A stretch of 64,000 nucleotides of DNA from Quercus robur (lineage: Eukaryota; Streptophyta; Magnoliopsida; Fagales; Fagaceae): contig NC_065542.1 in NCBI RefSeq assembly GCF_932294415.1, positions 203,501 to 267,500 on the forward strand, read 5' to 3'. The notes below the pieces were generated by a model. The model did not search any database, was not told the DNA's origin, and saw only the letters and a program-made list of their open reading frames with translations. Position 1 is the first letter of the stretch; every line of letters starts with the position of its first letter. Of this stretch, positions 46,901-56,800 are shown in pieces. The translations under genes were made by a program, and so were the position numbers.

Positions 46901-49357
46901 GAACAAGAAAATGCTCACAATATATGATTCCAAATTGATTAAAAAGGAATGTCAGTTTGAAATCTGAAGATGCAAAACGTGAAGCATACCGCAAGCAACT
47001 TATACAAGATTGATTCAACATCTTCTCCCACGTAACCTGCCTGCGAAAATTTAAAAGAAAGAAAAAAAAGGTCAGCATTTGCATGCTATAGTTTTTTTAT
47101 TTTGAAAAATATTGCATCCTATAGTTGAATGGTAATAAATAAAAAGTAAATGAATAATTCCACACCCCAAAGGAATGTAGCCAGTTGCCAGAGAAAATAA
47201 TTAACGTAATAACAGAGTATGTGAATGCCATCTACTAGTATGCGAAATTTCCTATTCCAATGAAATTCCCATAGCAATTAGTAATAGATAACATGCATGA
47301 ATAATTACTATTGCTGAAAGAAAATAATTATAAAAAACTGAAAGGAAACATAAAAGTACAAACACAGCCTTGACCTGATGCTAATTTTTAAAGCTTGTTA
47401 GTCCATCATTCCATGTTAATCAATAATTAGAATCAATACATCAATGAGAAATAGGCCTACCTGTGTTAATGTTGTTGCATCAGCAATGACAAAGGGCACA
47501 TTCACAAATCGAGCTAATGTCTTTGCAAGCAATGTCTTCCCTGTTTTTACGATATGTAAGTTAGAAATGCAGTTTGATCACGCAGATATAAATAAATCAT
47601 GTGTAGGCCGCCAATGATTTTAAGTTGATGTCACAGAAGAACATTGCTCAGTTATAATCAAACCTGAACCAGTTGGGCCCATCAAAAGCACATTGCTCTT
47701 TTCTAGTTCCACATTATCGTCATCATCTATTTTGTCTGGAATTCCTGATTCTGCTCCTGACCTAGTATTAAAATCCAATGTTTCCATTCTATTAGATCAA
47801 CCCAAAACAACTATAAAAGTCTATAAAAACATTCTGCCAGTGCCGAAAAAGGTGTTCCCATTCAAAAAAGAGAACAAAAATCAGAATGAATTCCAGATTA
47901 TATGTATATCATAAAAAAAATAAAAATAAAAATAAAAACTAACCCTTTTTGAAGGGATGCATGATATATTCTTTTATAGTGATTATATACAGCAACAGCA
48001 AGAACCTGCAGTATAAACATAAAGCATCCATAGAATAAGTTTCAGAGAAAGTAAAAATAAGATTTTAGAAAAAAGAATTGAATTGGTTAAATGTGCATTG
48101 TTAGTCTATTCCAGAGAAATACTGAGGATAAAGTATAAAGAAGTAATGAACTGCACCTAAATGTTGATGTATGCTGAATATAAGAGATAGAAGAGTTTGT
48201 TACATGCATGTGCTGCAACAACAACAAAAGTGTTGTCTGAGTTGTGTTGGAGTGTGCATGTTCAAGTGTTGCGGAAAATGAATGGGCGTGTGGAAAACAT
48301 GATTAACAAATTAAGGAAGTGGGAAATGTGATAGTAACGGCAAGAAAACAAAGCATGATGAAGAAGAAGAAGAAGAAGAAGAAGAAGAAGAGATTGAGAC
48401 CTTTTTGGCTCTGTGTTGACCAATAACAAACTTGTCGAGGCCCTGACAGATCTGCTTGGGCGTGGGCAAATCCTTGCCTAAATTGGACCCTCCCCATCCA
48501 CTGCTCTCTCCTCCTTCTCCTCCACCTCCTCCTCCATTATCTGCACCGCCGGGACCACCAGTTTTAGGACCAGGGCCAGCTGCGCGAATTACATTAACCC
48601 CGGGGGCAAAAGGGGGTCCAGGAGGAGTATGGACAGCCAAGCCATTAGGGGGAGGGTCTCCATTGCCACCGGAAGTAGCATAGGAGTAGGATCTTAAAGT
48701 GTCCCAAAAGGAGGATCTATCTCTAACAACCCTATTGTTATTGTTATTATTAGAATTCCTATTACTATTATTATTAAAGTCGTCATCTCCACCAGCACCG
48801 CCTTTAGCATTATTGTTGTTGTTGTTGTTGTTGTTCCTGGTGGATGGTCTAGTCCCAATCTCAACGAAGCTGCCCTGAAGAGGAGACATCCCGTAGGGGC
48901 GGAAGTAGTATGCAGTTTTGCAATTAGGGCAAAGATTGACAGCTCCAGCTCCAGCTCCAGCTCCAGCTCCGGTCTTGAATTTGGGATCTTCATGATGATC
49001 ATTATCCGGCGGCGGAGGAGGAGGAGGGGAAATCAAATTGTGTCGATTAGAGAAAGAAAAGGAGAAAAGAAGATCCATGTGGTTGTAACAACGGGGGCAA
49101 TTGGCCTCAGCACGAATCCTGCGGATTTTATGGTCGGAGGAGGAGGAAGAGGAGGAAGAGGAAGAACCACCGTGGTCCCACTTGTAACGCTCTTGTACTC
49201 CGATGAAGGACTCACGCCGGCCAATTGGGACTTGAAGGAGGGTCGAGATTCCCGATGCTTGAGTCCATCTCTCTGACCCTGACCCTGACGACCTTATCAA
49301 CATCACTTGCTTCACCTTCTTGTTCCACGATGATGATCTCAACAACATTCCAGACAT
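23022..49357 (-). CDS. CLPX: ClpX, ATPase subunit of the mitochondrial Clp protease, 15 exons
   Basis: Exons in transcript order: 49357-48401, 48005-47944, 47761-47664, 47540-47461, 47040-46990, 40358-40284, 40192-40115, 28077-28021, 26320-26250, 26128-26029, 25886-25782, 24323-24261, 24146-24024, 23939-23781, 23096-23022. All use GT-AG and keep the frame, giving 717 residues. This AAA+ unfoldase feeds substrates to ClpP2 in the mitochondrial matrix. The N-terminus is Arg/Ser-rich and basic, like a presequence. A four-cysteine zinc-binding pair follows (C87/C90, C143/C146), then a low-complexity linker (Asn runs, Gly/Pro). Walker A is GPTGSGKT (368-375), pore loop GYVG (401-404), Walker B MVYIDE (429-434), RKH loop (477-479), IGF ClpP-docking tripeptide (516-518) and sensor 2 GARGLR (622-627). 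An in-frame ATG upstream at 49483 could extend it by 42 residues; MSGMLLR was preferred as presequence-like. Confidence 0.95.
23408..23575 (+). mobile_element. Au-type SINE in CLPX intron 14
   Basis: The order GGTCGTAGGTTTGAGTCT (box-B-like), then GGATGTAAGGTTGCCTACCA, then GTGCTCTGGGTACGACCTTT matches the layout of plant Au SINEs (box B, AAGGCTGCGTAC-like block, 3' TACGACCTTT end). The 5' part is degraded. It is antisense to CLPX. Confidence 0.7.
24976..25454. mobile_element. Tourist-like MITE with poly-G/C interior, CLPX intron 11
   Basis: TAA flanks both sides (24973-24975 and 25455-25457). Ends TGGCCTATTTGGTCGGG and (reverse complement) TATTTCGTTTGGTTTGGG pair imperfectly around a TTTGGT core. 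Sub-terminal repeats of GAAAAGGGG type recur. The interior contains a C-run of about 30 bases at 25107-25150. Confidence 0.55.
25512..25714. mobile_element. Solo LTR (203 bp) in CLPX intron 11
   Basis: It starts TGTAACGACC and ends TCACTACA, flanked by a 5 bp duplication TCCAA (25507-25511 and 25715-25719). The ATTATCCGCTTTGG and CTCACGGTTTTG blocks occur widely in short plant LTRs. There are no internal sequences or second LTR, which is consistent with LTR-LTR recombination. Confidence 0.75.
26412..27127. mobile_element. Tourist/PIF-Harbinger-like MITE, CLPX intron 8
   Basis: Left end GGGGCTCATTTGGTACACCG and right end (reverse complement GGCCACATTTGGTATACTAT) are imperfect TIRs with the same TTTGGTA core as the element at 17067. 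CTA lies outside each end. It has no coding capacity. Confidence 0.6.
27735..27840 (-). mobile_element. tRNA-derived SINE, family 2, in CLPX intron 8
   Basis: The minus strand reads from AATGAGTACAAGCTCAAATG through a CCTTCTTCCTTTG block to TTTAATTTACCGATAAAAAA. It aligns by eye with 38240-38349. The box B area is degraded. A poly-T block at 27832-27857 abuts it on the promoter side. Confidence 0.5.
28441..28630. repeat. LTR-like fragment in CLPX intron 7
   Basis: TGTCACGCCTCAACTC with GATATTGTCCGCTTCAAG resembles the opening blocks of the solo LTR at 25512-25714 and other short plant LTRs. No target duplication was found, so the boundaries are uncertain. Confidence 0.4.
28857..28896. repeat. 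Poly-T tract (about 40 bp)
   Basis: A homopolymer T-run within the MULE-like element, just left of the nested hAT element. Confidence 0.9.
28931..29576. mobile_element. hAT-type MITE nested in the MULE-like element
   Basis: Ends TAGGGCTGTCCA and (reverse complement) TAGGGTTGTCCA, with an exact 8 bp duplication GCTTTAAG at 28923-28930 and 29577-29584. The interior has CCCGACCCG-type GC-rich repeats and reiterated CCATTTTTCCAGATTT blocks at about 29105-29225. No transposase. Confidence 0.88.
30156..32342 (+). pseudogene. LINE ORF1 (nucleic-acid-binding type), two in-frame TAG stops
   Basis: The frame runs 594 codons to a TAG at 31938-31940, stays open to a TAG at 32208-32210, then runs to a TGA at 32340-32342. 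The N-terminal 130 residues ([19 protein letters not shown] through [15 protein letters not shown] to the [13 protein letters not shown] helix) form a compact region seen at the start of some plant LINE ORF1 proteins. The middle is Ser/Pro-rich and low in complexity. The tail is Lys-rich. Both TAGs are probably inactivating mutations, because similar-looking protein continues beyond each. The final TGA overlaps the ORF2 ATG as ATGA. Confidence 0.8.
32339..35972 (+). pseudogene. LINE ORF2: endonuclease-RT-zinc domain, frameshift and stop
   Basis: The first frame (32339-32950) encodes an APE-type endonuclease: [26 protein letters not shown] and [10 protein letters not shown]. Around 32918-32945 a small deletion shifts the frame to one open to 35255. 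That part holds the reverse transcriptase: [42 protein letters not shown] and the catalytic FADD in [14 protein letters not shown] at 35253-35255 interrupts it; the same frame reopens to 35972 with the zinc-binding domain (WCYMC...HLLLHC). Family ORF2 proteins are about 1,200-1,300 residues, so the overall extent is complete. Confidence 0.92.
37014..37852. mobile_element. TIR element of 839 bp, CLPX intron 7
   Basis: Left end CAATGTTGTTAAAAGCG and right end (reverse complement CAATGTTGGTAAAAGCG) differ at one base. They continue into sub-terminal GCGC/CTTAAGC/GCCCCAAG blocks for about 65 bp. ACTTAAAC is duplicated at 37006-37013 and 37853-37860 (8 bp). Target length suggests hAT or a short-target MULE; no transposase is present. 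Confidence 0.82.
38240..38349 (-). mobile_element. tRNA-derived SINE, family 2, in CLPX intron 7
   Basis: On the minus strand a box-A-like TAGCTTAAAT is followed about 60 bases later by box B GGTTCAAGATCC, then CTAGGTGCATGTGTAATAC and an A-rich tail (TTTAAAAAA). A 14 bp duplication AACTTGGCAAGGAT/AACTTGGCAGGGAT flanks it (38226-38239 and 38350-38363, one mismatch). Confidence 0.75.
38615..38720 (-). mobile_element. tRNA-derived SINE, family 1, in CLPX intron 7
   Basis: The minus strand reads box-A-like GCAGCTCAACTGG, then CATCTCCTGGTGTTTCCAA, then box B AGGTTCAAAACCC. The exact 16 bp AATTTTCAGCAGCTAT flanks it (38599-38614 and 38721-38736). It is the same family as 39937-40048 in opposite orientation. 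Confidence 0.8.
39937..40048 (+). mobile_element. tRNA-derived SINE, family 1, in CLPX intron 7
   Basis: Begins TGCCAAGAGCCTTGTAGTTT (box A region: TAGTTTAACCAATTGG), continues CACTTCCTAGTGTTTCCAA, then a box-B-like region AGGATTCATATACC and an A-rich tail TTTTAAAAAATAAATAAAT. A 22 bp target duplication with one mismatch (AAAAAGATTTATCTTTAA core) flanks it at 39915-39936 and 40049-40070. Confidence 0.82.
41673..44892 (+). mobile_element. 5'-truncated L1-like LINE with intact residual ORF
   Basis: A perfect 17 bp duplication ATAAAAATACACAAGAA flanks it (41656-41672 and 44893-44909). It ends CTTATTTATCA plus an A-rich tail, as do the other two LINEs here. Truncation falls at the end of the endonuclease domain; from there the ORF2 frame is open to the stop at 44759. 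It lies inside the MULE and antisense to CLPX. Confidence 0.93.
41703..44759 (+). CDS. LINE ORF2 remnant: reverse transcriptase and zinc-binding domain (1,018 codons)
   Basis: An uninterrupted frame beginning [19 protein letters not shown], the junction between endonuclease and RT in this family. The RT domain spans roughly residues 255-540: [51 protein letters not shown] and catalytic FADD in [15 protein letters not shown]. The C-terminus has the zinc-binding WCVMC...HLLLHC module and RNase-H-like helices, ending SSLLCN. The endonuclease is missing and the element lost its promoter, so expression is doubtful. The absence of stops suggests a recent insertion. The residual frame also reads upstream of the first Met into the truncation point at 41673. 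Confidence 0.9.
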   Translation: MSRLDRILVSPDWEEHYPDVIQRILPRPISDHFPILVEIGGMARGKSPFRFENMWLKTEGFTERVHSWWNQHSFSGTPSFVFAKKLKALKEDIVQWNRLEFGHVGRKKTQLLEALKLLDAKEGEFGLSDAETCERVAVRSEVEKLLSLEEISWRQKSRMLWIREGDNNTKFFHKVANSRRRFNHLSFLEVDGVIYEEESEVAAQVVNFYKHLYQETEEWRPFVEGLDFDQIDGSERGWLERRFEKEEILLAVNELAGDKAPGPDGFSMAFFHHCWRVVESDVLAVFEEFYHHSKFEKSLNATFLALIPKKNYASNIRDFRPISLVGSLYKILSKVLANRLKRVLDQLISESQNSFVGGRQILDSVLIANECVDSRVKSKIPGVICKLDIEKAYDHVNWEALLDLLKRMGFGEKWCRWIRTCISTVQFSILINGAPADFFGSSRGLRQGDPLSPMLFLVMMEVLSRMLKKVEGAGLIRGFKADGRRGEGECVSHLLFADDTILFCDAEIEQILHVRMLLLCFQAVTGLKVNVLKSEMVPIGEVNNVHTLAEILGCRIGSLPMTYLGMPLGASHKSPSIWNPILEKINRKLAGWKKLYLSKGGRLTLLKSTLSSLPTYYLSLFTIPSHVANKIEKIQRDFLWGDSKVHLVGWDKVCAPKANGGLGIRKLTTFNRALLGKWLWRFGVEESRLWRRVVALKFGVEWGGWSSKLGRGVHGCGLWRSIRKGWEAFSKYIRFEVGAGNRVKFWTDQWCGDLPLHLSFPVVYGIATNREVSVASSLERLGTEARRSWKVPLLRDPNDWETGDVVDFLHTLASSLPQSEQGDRMIWKLSKKGDFNIRSFYDRLRSPLPIIFPWKGIWKVKAPTHVSFFVWTASWEKILTGDILRCRGFDFVDWCVMCRCNGETVNHLLLHCGKAYQLWSLVFRSFGISWVMPRSVADMLFGWWNWFGKHSSSIWNLAPLCLMWCIWRERNWRTFEDRDKSDDQLLAYFCGSLFDWSRAWGLTSSDSLPLFLSSLLCN
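48360..48391. repeat. (AAG)n microsatellite beside the CLPX exon 1 donor
   Basis: A GAA/AAG trinucleotide tract lies in CLPX intron 1, about 10 bases inside the donor site. If unspliced it reads as poly-Ser in the CLPX frame. Confidence 0.85.
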
Positions 49358-52200
49358 AATTTTACAAACACAAAATACAATCAATTGCTGTAATAAATAA
49401 TAATTAAAAGCTGCGAATACGTATGTATTGTATTGTATTATTCTATCGAGCTGCCTATTTGGATAAGGTAATACAAACAACAAGTGTTTATAGTGGTGAA
49501 ATAGAGTCTACAGCAAGAGAAAGAGAAATAGAGAGAGTGGTGGAAAAAGCATTGAGAGGAGAGGAGAGGAGAGGAGAGGATTGAGAAGGTAGTAATAAGA
49601 AGATAAAGCTGCGACTGAGTTGCGATGCGTTTCTATTCTTAAGGAAGGTAGTTTTTTTTTTTGGGTATTTTTTAAGAAACAAAGGAAACAAAACTTGACC
49701 AAAACATTAATGGATTGTCTCTCTCTCTCTCTTTCTATCTATCTTTGCTTCTGTTACGGTCATACGTATGGTACTTTAGTATTTTTTGTGTTTTAAAATA
49801 ATGCACTTTGCGTCTTTACCAGTCTTACCACCTCCTACTAATTTCCTCACTTCAAATCAAACAAAATTAAAATACCCACGACGAGTCACCACTACTTCCA
49901 TCAGATCCCCCGTCACATGCTTATTCAAATAAAGGTTTATAATCAGTGGTATTTCATCCATGACACGCTTCCATGTTATAAATTTTCTCCCTCCATTTAT
50001 AATATTATTTCCACCTTTATTGTTTCAATACTTTCAAATGAAGAAGATGCTCCTTTCTTTTCATATTTATTTCTACACCTAAAAAGACTCTCTCATATGC
50101 CCTTTTTTTTTTTAATAGGACTCCCTCATGTGCTTAATACTACACTTGGCCCTATCAGACTAGGAGAGCACTCTTTATCTTTAGGATATAATCATGTCTG
50201 AATATGTTGCTTTCCTTCACCTAATTTCTAACTTCTGTTCCTTATCAAAACAATTTTTTTTATCCATATTATATTTTTCCCACAATACTCATAAGACCTT
50301 GGGCAAGAGAATATCTTATCTCTTAAAAATACAAGTAGCCACACTTTTCTTTTTTTTTTAAGGTGAATAATGAGAAATGGAGAAGGTGAAGTTCGAACCA
50401 CAAATATAACAAAAAAAATGTCAATATAAAAAACTACAAAATAGTTCTTGTTTAACTACGTTCACAAGTTTTTAACTTTTAGTTTTTATGTAAAAAATTT
50501 TAAAATCTCACATTTTCAAAATACAAGTATATTTTAACATAATCTTAGCAAAAAATTAAATAAGTTAATTCCAAACACTTGCATAACTTAGTAAACAAAG
50601 CTTTTAAATTATTTTTTTAGTTTATTTGGTCCAATATAAAGCTGTTAGCCAATCAAAATTTTTAAATATTTGTTGGTTTTTTTTTTTATTGTAAATGTTA
50701 CTTATCAAACCACACAATGTATTAAATGGTGTATCTTTCTTATGAATTTTTTTAATTAATTTTTATTTTTAAAAAAAATTAAAATATAAATCGTGTGATT
50801 TATCTAATAGATTTCCAATATTGTTTTCATTTCTTTCTCGTCGCAATAGTGCTCGCTTTTAGAAGCTGAAACGCGCTTTTTGAAATAAAAAATAAATAAA
50901 ATGTACGTTTGGTAAGTTTTTAAAAGTTGCTTTTTTTTTTTTTTTAAGCTGCGATTTCATTTGTGAAGAAAAAAATCCAAATTGCGAAAGCAGCAAGGAA
51001 CTCTGTTGCAAAAAAAGCACAGAAGCACGTTTCATGTTACCATTGGAAGTTGCACAAATTTCCCAAATTGTCCACTAGTTTTTCTTAAAAACCCAATTTT
51101 ATCCCTTTGTTTACAACACAATTTTACAAAGGAACCCAATAATGAAATTAGAACCAAAAAACAAAACAAAACAAAATCGATCTGACCCATTTCTACCACA
51201 TGTCATTGGCAGTGGGGAAGAGATCAAGCAGTGGTGGGGAGGAAGACAGGTAGCGGTGAAGGTAGAGCAGATCAGCAAATGATGGAGGCGATTTTCCTCC
51301 CTTGGCGATTTCCCCCTCTCTCTATCTTCATTTAATGAGAATCAATTGGTGTGGTTGTGTGTGACCTTTAAGTTTGTGTGTTTTGATGGGATAGAGGGAA
51401 AGAAACTTGTAGACGAAGTGCTAAGAGAAAAGGGCGAAAGGAAGAAAGAAAATAAAAAAAATAAAAAATAAAAAAGGAAAGAGGAAGAAAGAGAGCTCTC
51501 AAGAACGTTATGGAGTTTGGAGGAAGTAGTAGGGAAAAAAGAGGAAAGAAGGAAAAAAATAATAATAAAGATACGTGTGTGGAGGAGAAAAAAAATGGAA
51601 AAAGAAGGAAATATGATACGTGTATGGAGGAGAAAAAAGAGGAAAAAAAAAAAAAAAAAAAAAAAAAGAAGAAGAAGAAGGAAATGCTATCACATTATTT
51701 TTACAATACTTTCATAATAAATCTTAAGTGGTAAGTTATTATTAGCTAATTGGTAAGAAAAAAATAATTTTTTTAGAAAGAGAAAAAAAAAATTTTAATA
51801 GTACATTTAAATTAAAATCAATATCAATTTATCACAAATGATTTTTTGTGAAAGTATTGTAAAAATATTATGAATGTAGTTTTTAGAAATGAATGAAGAA
51901 AAATTGATTTAAGTATTATGAAGTAGTTGATTTAAGTATGAAATAAATTCCTTTATATATACATTGTTATTTTTTGTAATTTACCACTCAAACAAAAACT
52001 TTTATAAGTGCTAGCTAAACACTCAATTTTTTCCAAAAAATACCTTTTAACAGTCTTTATCAAACATTCAACTTTTTCAAAAATCTCAGTTCCATACTGC
52101 ACATTTTAAAACCTCCGCATTAAAAAAAAGCACAATATCAAAATGCTGTACTATACTCACCCTTAATGGAACACAAAGCAGAGTAGTAGAAGGAAGCAGT
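49358..52200. other. Divergent intergenic region between CLPX and the PPR gene
   Basis: Holds the CLPX 5' leader and promoter (a GGAGA repeat at 49555-49580 and a CT tract at 49720-49733) and AT-rich DNA. A GA-rich tract with two GATACGTGT-GGAGGAG repeats lies at 51420-51690. A MITE-like copy (copy d) lies at about 51685-51885. No gene is recognised. Confidence 0.5.
51685..51885. mobile_element. Short MITE, copy d
   Basis: TTTTTACAATACTTTCATAA on the left is mirrored by GTGAAAGTATTGTAAAAATA on the right. Arms of about 35-40 bp surround an AT-rich interior. It is related to the copy at 18905-19065. Confidence 0.6.
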
Positions 52201-52208
52201 TATAAAAT
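52201..52208 (+). promoter_or_regulatory. TATA box of the PPR gene
   Basis: TATAAAAT lies about 105 bases before the chosen ATG. A (GAACTT)n tract at 52275-52299 lies between it and the start codon. Confidence 0.5.
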
Positions 52209-52305
52209 AGCAAATTAAGTGCACTCTCTTGAGAACCAACGCCAACGCCAAAACCAAAACCAAAACCAAGTCTTGAACTTGAACTTGAACTTGAACTTGA
52301 AGTCC

Positions 52306-53895
52306 ATGTCCAACGTCAACCTAAACCAACATGTCTTATCTGTACTTGCAAAATGCAATCACCTCAACCATCTGAAGCAACTCCAAGCCTTTCTATTCGC
52401 TCTAGGCCATTCCCAAACCCAATTCTATGCCTTTAAGCTCGTCCGTTTCTGCGCTCTCTCTCTCGTCAACCTTCCTTACGCTCGCTTTATCTTCGACCAT
52501 CTCCACTCTCCCAATGTCTATCTCTATACTGCCATGATTACCGCCTATGCGTCTCACCATCACCACTCCGCTTTTCTCTTGTACCGCCAAATGCTTCGTC
52601 TGCGACACCCTTCCCCCAACCATTTTATCTATCCACACGTCCTCAAATCTTGTCCTCACCTTTCCTATTCTCATGCCACTAAAATGGTGCATACCGAGAT
52701 TTCAAAATCCGGTTTTCTTCGATACCCGGTTGTGGAAACGGCTCTTCTTGATTCCTACTCTAAGTTTTCTTCGGGCATCGCAAGTGCCAGACAGGTGTTT
52801 GATGAAATGTCCGACAGAAATGTTGTCTCCTGGACTGCTATGATTTCTGCCTGCACCAGACTTGGGGACATTGATTGCGCTATATCATTGTTTGAAAATA
52901 TGCCGGATAGAGATGTTCCTGCTTGGAATGCTCTTATTGCAGGGTGTGCCCAAAACGGGTTCTTCTCTGAGGCAATTTCACTTTTCAGAAGAATGATCAA
53001 TCTTGTACTGAAGGAGCAGCATAGTCATCATGGTAATAGGCCGAATCAGGTTACAATTGTTTGTGCACTCTCGGCTTGTGGCAACACTGGCATGCTCCAG
53101 CTTGGTAAATGGATACATGGTTACATCTATAAAAATAGTATCAATTATGATACATTTATCTCAAACGCTCTAATAGATATGTATGGGAAATGTGGGAACT
53201 TGAAAGAAGCAAGAAGGATCTTTGACATGACTTTGAACAAAAGCTTAACCTCATGGAATTCCATGATCAATTCTTTTGCTCTCCATGGCCAAAGCGAGAG
53301 TGCAATCACCGTGTTTGAGGAGATGATGCAATGTGAAGGTGATGTCAAACCAGATGAGGTTACATTTGTTGGCTTGTTGAATGCTTGTACTCATGGAGGA
53401 CTGGTTGAAAAAGGCTTTTCTTATTTTGAGTTGATGACTCGGGATTATAAAATTGAGCCCCAAATTCAACATTATGGGTGCTTGATAGACCTTCTTGGTC
53501 GAGCAGGTAGATTTGAAGAAGCCATGGAAGTTGTGAGGGAAATGAGTATGGAACCTGATGAGGTTGTTTGGGGTTCTTTGCTTAATGGCTGTAAGATTCA
53601 TGGCCGTACAGATTTGGCAGAATTTGTAGTCCAGAAATTGATTGAGATTGATCCAAATAATGGTGGTTATGGTATAATGCTAGCCAATATATATGGGGAG
53701 TTGGGGAAGTGGGATGAGGTCCGGAAGGTGAGGAAGATCTTGAAGGACCAGAAAGCCTATAAAACTCCAGGTTGCAGTTGGATTGAGGTCGATAACCAAG
53801 TTTATCAGTTTTATTCCGTTGATAAATCACATCACAGAACAGAGGAGATATACAAAATCTTGGAAAGTCTGCTTGGTTTTATTAGTTTGAAGTGA
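52306..53895 (+). CDS. PLS-class pentatricopeptide repeat protein, E/E+ type (At1g33350-like)
   Basis: A single exon of 529 residues. The start is the first ATG of the frame (MSNVNLNQHVLSV); the frame is open upstream but without an ATG. Tandem PPR motifs run from about residue 45 to 440, for example NVVSWTAMISACTRLGDIDCAISLFENMP, DVPAWNALIAGCAQNGFFSEAISLF and VTFVGLLNACTHGGLVEKGFSYF. The E/E+ tail follows (PDEVVWGSLLNGCKIHGRTDLAEFVVQKL, YKTPGCSWIEVDNQVYQFYSVDKSH), with no DYW deaminase domain. Motif order and length resemble Arabidopsis At1g33350 as I remember it. Such proteins bind organellar RNA and usually take part in C-to-U editing or processing. The target RNA and organelle cannot be read from the sequence; the N-terminus is only weakly presequence-like. 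Confidence 0.93.
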   Translation: MSNVNLNQHVLSVLAKCNHLNHLKQLQAFLFALGHSQTQFYAFKLVRFCALSLVNLPYARFIFDHLHSPNVYLYTAMITAYASHHHHSAFLLYRQMLRLRHPSPNHFIYPHVLKSCPHLSYSHATKMVHTEISKSGFLRYPVVETALLDSYSKFSSGIASARQVFDEMSDRNVVSWTAMISACTRLGDIDCAISLFENMPDRDVPAWNALIAGCAQNGFFSEAISLFRRMINLVLKEQHSHHGNRPNQVTIVCALSACGNTGMLQLGKWIHGYIYKNSINYDTFISNALIDMYGKCGNLKEARRIFDMTLNKSLTSWNSMINSFALHGQSESAITVFEEMMQCEGDVKPDEVTFVGLLNACTHGGLVEKGFSYFELMTRDYKIEPQIQHYGCLIDLLGRAGRFEEAMEVVREMSMEPDEVVWGSLLNGCKIHGRTDLAEFVVQKLIEIDPNNGGYGIMLANIYGELGKWDEVRKVRKILKDQKAYKTPGCSWIEVDNQVYQFYSVDKSHHRTEEIYKILESLLGFISLK

Positions 53896-56800
53896 AGAAA
53901 GGCGAGTCTTCTCTCTTTTATTGCTTCTTTCTTTTACAAAGAAGAGGAGTTGAAAGTGGGAGAAAGAAAATTATTGTTATTTGAAGTGCAAGGAAGCTGC
54001 AAAAGCAAATTTTCCAATTCTGGTAAGAATTTCAACTTTTCTTCTTGTTTGTAAAAAATATTTTGATAGATCATTTTTGTTTTGTTGATTGGATTTTCTA
54101 CTTCATTTAGAAAAGGGAATTATTGGAGTTTGTTGGTGATGTTTTCCTCTTTTTTAATCCATTTCAAGGGTCATCAAAACCCCAGCGTGCTTTTAGTACT
54201 TTTTTATTTTTTTGAGCTTCAGTGTTGTTGGATTCCTTTTTGTTGTCACTTAAGTCTTTAGTTCTAGCAAAGCTGGGCTAGCTTCAGGTTCTTTCCAACA
54301 AGCTAATCTTGCTGTTCATATCTTATTTGTTCTCCCTTCCAAAATAGGCTGAAAAATCGGGGGTTGAAAGATGCAAGTTGAATTTGGTTTCATTGGAGTT
54401 GAGTGCATTTTTTACATTTTGGGGAGAATATAAGGAAAATAGGTTTCAGTATACGGCGAACAGGTAATATCCATGGCTGCACTGAAGAGTTCCACCACAG
54501 CTCTAAGTTGCATATGCCAATGCCTCCCATTGATGTAAGTTCCCCAGCCTCACCTCCTTATCTACATGCATGGTTTCCACATGATTTTTCCTTATATTAT
54601 TATTTATTACATGTTTGTCCTTGTATTTGCTCCTACTCTCTGCATCTGATGAACATAATATATTCCATGACTTTTATTTTTCTCAGTGAAGTTACATTCA
54701 TAAAGATGCAAAAGGGGCTACCGAAGCATGTGTTTATGATTCTTATGATAAATCAAATATTTGCATGCTATATTAGGTATATAAAAACATTTGATTGTGG
54801 ATGTTAAGAACTGACTGATCACCATTTACGGTTATCACATTCTTATGCACTTACAGGTAAGAAATATTTACCAAAGGAATAAACTGAGAAATTAGAGAGA
54901 TAAATTGACTCCTCTCTCTCTCAAGATTCCACATTCACTTTTCCATTGTGGGTTAGATTTTATATGAAGTCCTGATGGAGCCAATCAAGAGTCAGTTGCA
55001 GTATCTAGTCTAAATCTCAAGGCATCAAAGTTTGAAAGAATGAAATTTGAAGGTTCTAAGTTTGGAATACAAGTTTTGAAGAAACTTCGAGTGCCGCTAA
55101 GATATTTCTCCATATATGTCCAAATTAGGATATGATGCAGTGGAATGTGGTCATATAATTCATTTCTTGGGGAAAGACTTTCTATCATTTGCAGTAAATT
55201 TTTCTTGATGTATATTATTGTTCAGTAGGAAGAGGAAAGGTGCTTTGATGGGATCAGATGTTCAAATAAGTAGGTTCGTTTCTTTTGTTGCTAGAAGTAT
55301 AGAGTTAGGTCATATGGACCCTTTCAACTAAGCAGTAGAACCACGCTCTTAGATGCCCTAAGAAATCAGTCCAAAAGAAGTGATAGAAAGATCAGTGAGG
55401 AATAAGTGGAAGTAATTTGATTCTGCCATTCATAACTAATATAAAGGGCCCTGAGAGTAAAATCTCCGAAGAGAAATTATTTTTGTCCATGAACTAAACA
55501 CTTTTGTCAGCTTCTTATTATTGAAGCATTATTCTGATAGAATTAAGGTTGAAAAACAAGAAATAATCTGCTTTCTAAATTGCAGGGCCGGAATAGCACC
55601 AAGGATGATTGTCCATAGTGGCCCTTATAACTTTTGGTCACCTGCAGAATTGTTCTGATATTTGAGCATAATGGGCATTATACTTGTTGGAAAAATTGAT
55701 CTTCTGATCGTTGAGCGTGACTAATAGTATGCTTGTTGCATACCCATCCCATGGCTTTATCATATGCTCTGCATTATATGACATGCTCCACAAACTTTAA
55801 TGGTGAGACTTACCACAGTTTTTACTGAGCCGCAATTTGCACATAATTGTGAGCAAAGAAATATAGGCATCACGTTTAACTTCTATTAGGGGGAAGTGTC
55901 TGCCTATCACGACGAAATGTTCTGCTATAGGATTGTATTTATTAACTAGAGCACAGTTATAAGTATTGTCCGTTGAGTACTCGCAAGAAGTGCTAGTTGC
56001 AAAATATCACATGTATATTTTATGTAAACAAAATTTGGACATTCATTATATTCTCCAAAACTGAATTGATGCTCCCGTCCTCTCTTTGCTAGTTCATCTG
56101 CCATTGTGACGTGAAAGGATGGTCCATTCTTGAGAACTATTAAAAAAAGTTACTAATGTTGCATAAGCACAATTGCAAGGAAAAATAATGTCCTTATTGT
56201 ATTAAAAGGTTAGAGCATAATATAGCCAGCAAACTCGCAAATAACTTATTATTAACAAATGTCCAGCAATTACAAAAATTGAACACATTTTTTAATATTT
56301 TAAACAACATTACACATTTTTGCACCTAACATATATATCGAAAACACCCAAACAATATTATTCAAACTCTTCCACCAAACACCACCTAATAAGTTTTTTT
56401 TTTTTTTAAATAACTATAAAACCCAAACTATATTATAAATTAGGCAACGTTCCAAACATATTTCATTTCTTAAGTGTTTGAAACCTTACCCAACTTATAA
56501 TATAATTTGGATTTTATAGTTATTTTTTAGAAAAATTCCCACCTGATCCATTCGGATTTTCCATTCCTTGGAGTTGATGCAAGTGGAGTTGTGTTAATAG
56601 ATAGTTCGTATATTTATAGGGATAAAATGTAATGGGGGAGAGGCTACTTTTGTTTTTTTTTTAATTCCCTTGTAACATGGAAGATGCTATACAAGTATAC
56701 TCAGCGCCAAAGTGTTGTGATACCAAGATTTGGAGGGATAGAATCAGAGAAATGTGAGGAAATTTTAAGATTAACCAAAAGAGATTACATTATCCATCGA

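Noticed and set aside
48456-48683. Proline-rich open frame on the plus strand
   Set aside because: Antisense to the Gly-rich linker of ClpX exon 1.
51510-51734. Lys/Glu-rich open frames
   Set aside because: Produced by an A/G-rich simple-sequence tract.
50880-52170. Possible large TIR element (TTTGGTAAGTTTTTAAAAGT against AAAAGTTTTTGTTTGAG)
   Set aside because: The inverted match is short and AT-rich, and no target duplication was found.
52219-52305. Upstream extension of the PPR frame
   Set aside because: The extension begins at GTG and encodes a repetitive N/L/Q stretch from a microsatellite; the first ATG is at 52306.
54403-54807. Open frame of 134 codons on the plus strand
   Set aside because: Low-complexity, no domain, no conserved start or splice context; it may only be spacer or PPR 3' transcript.
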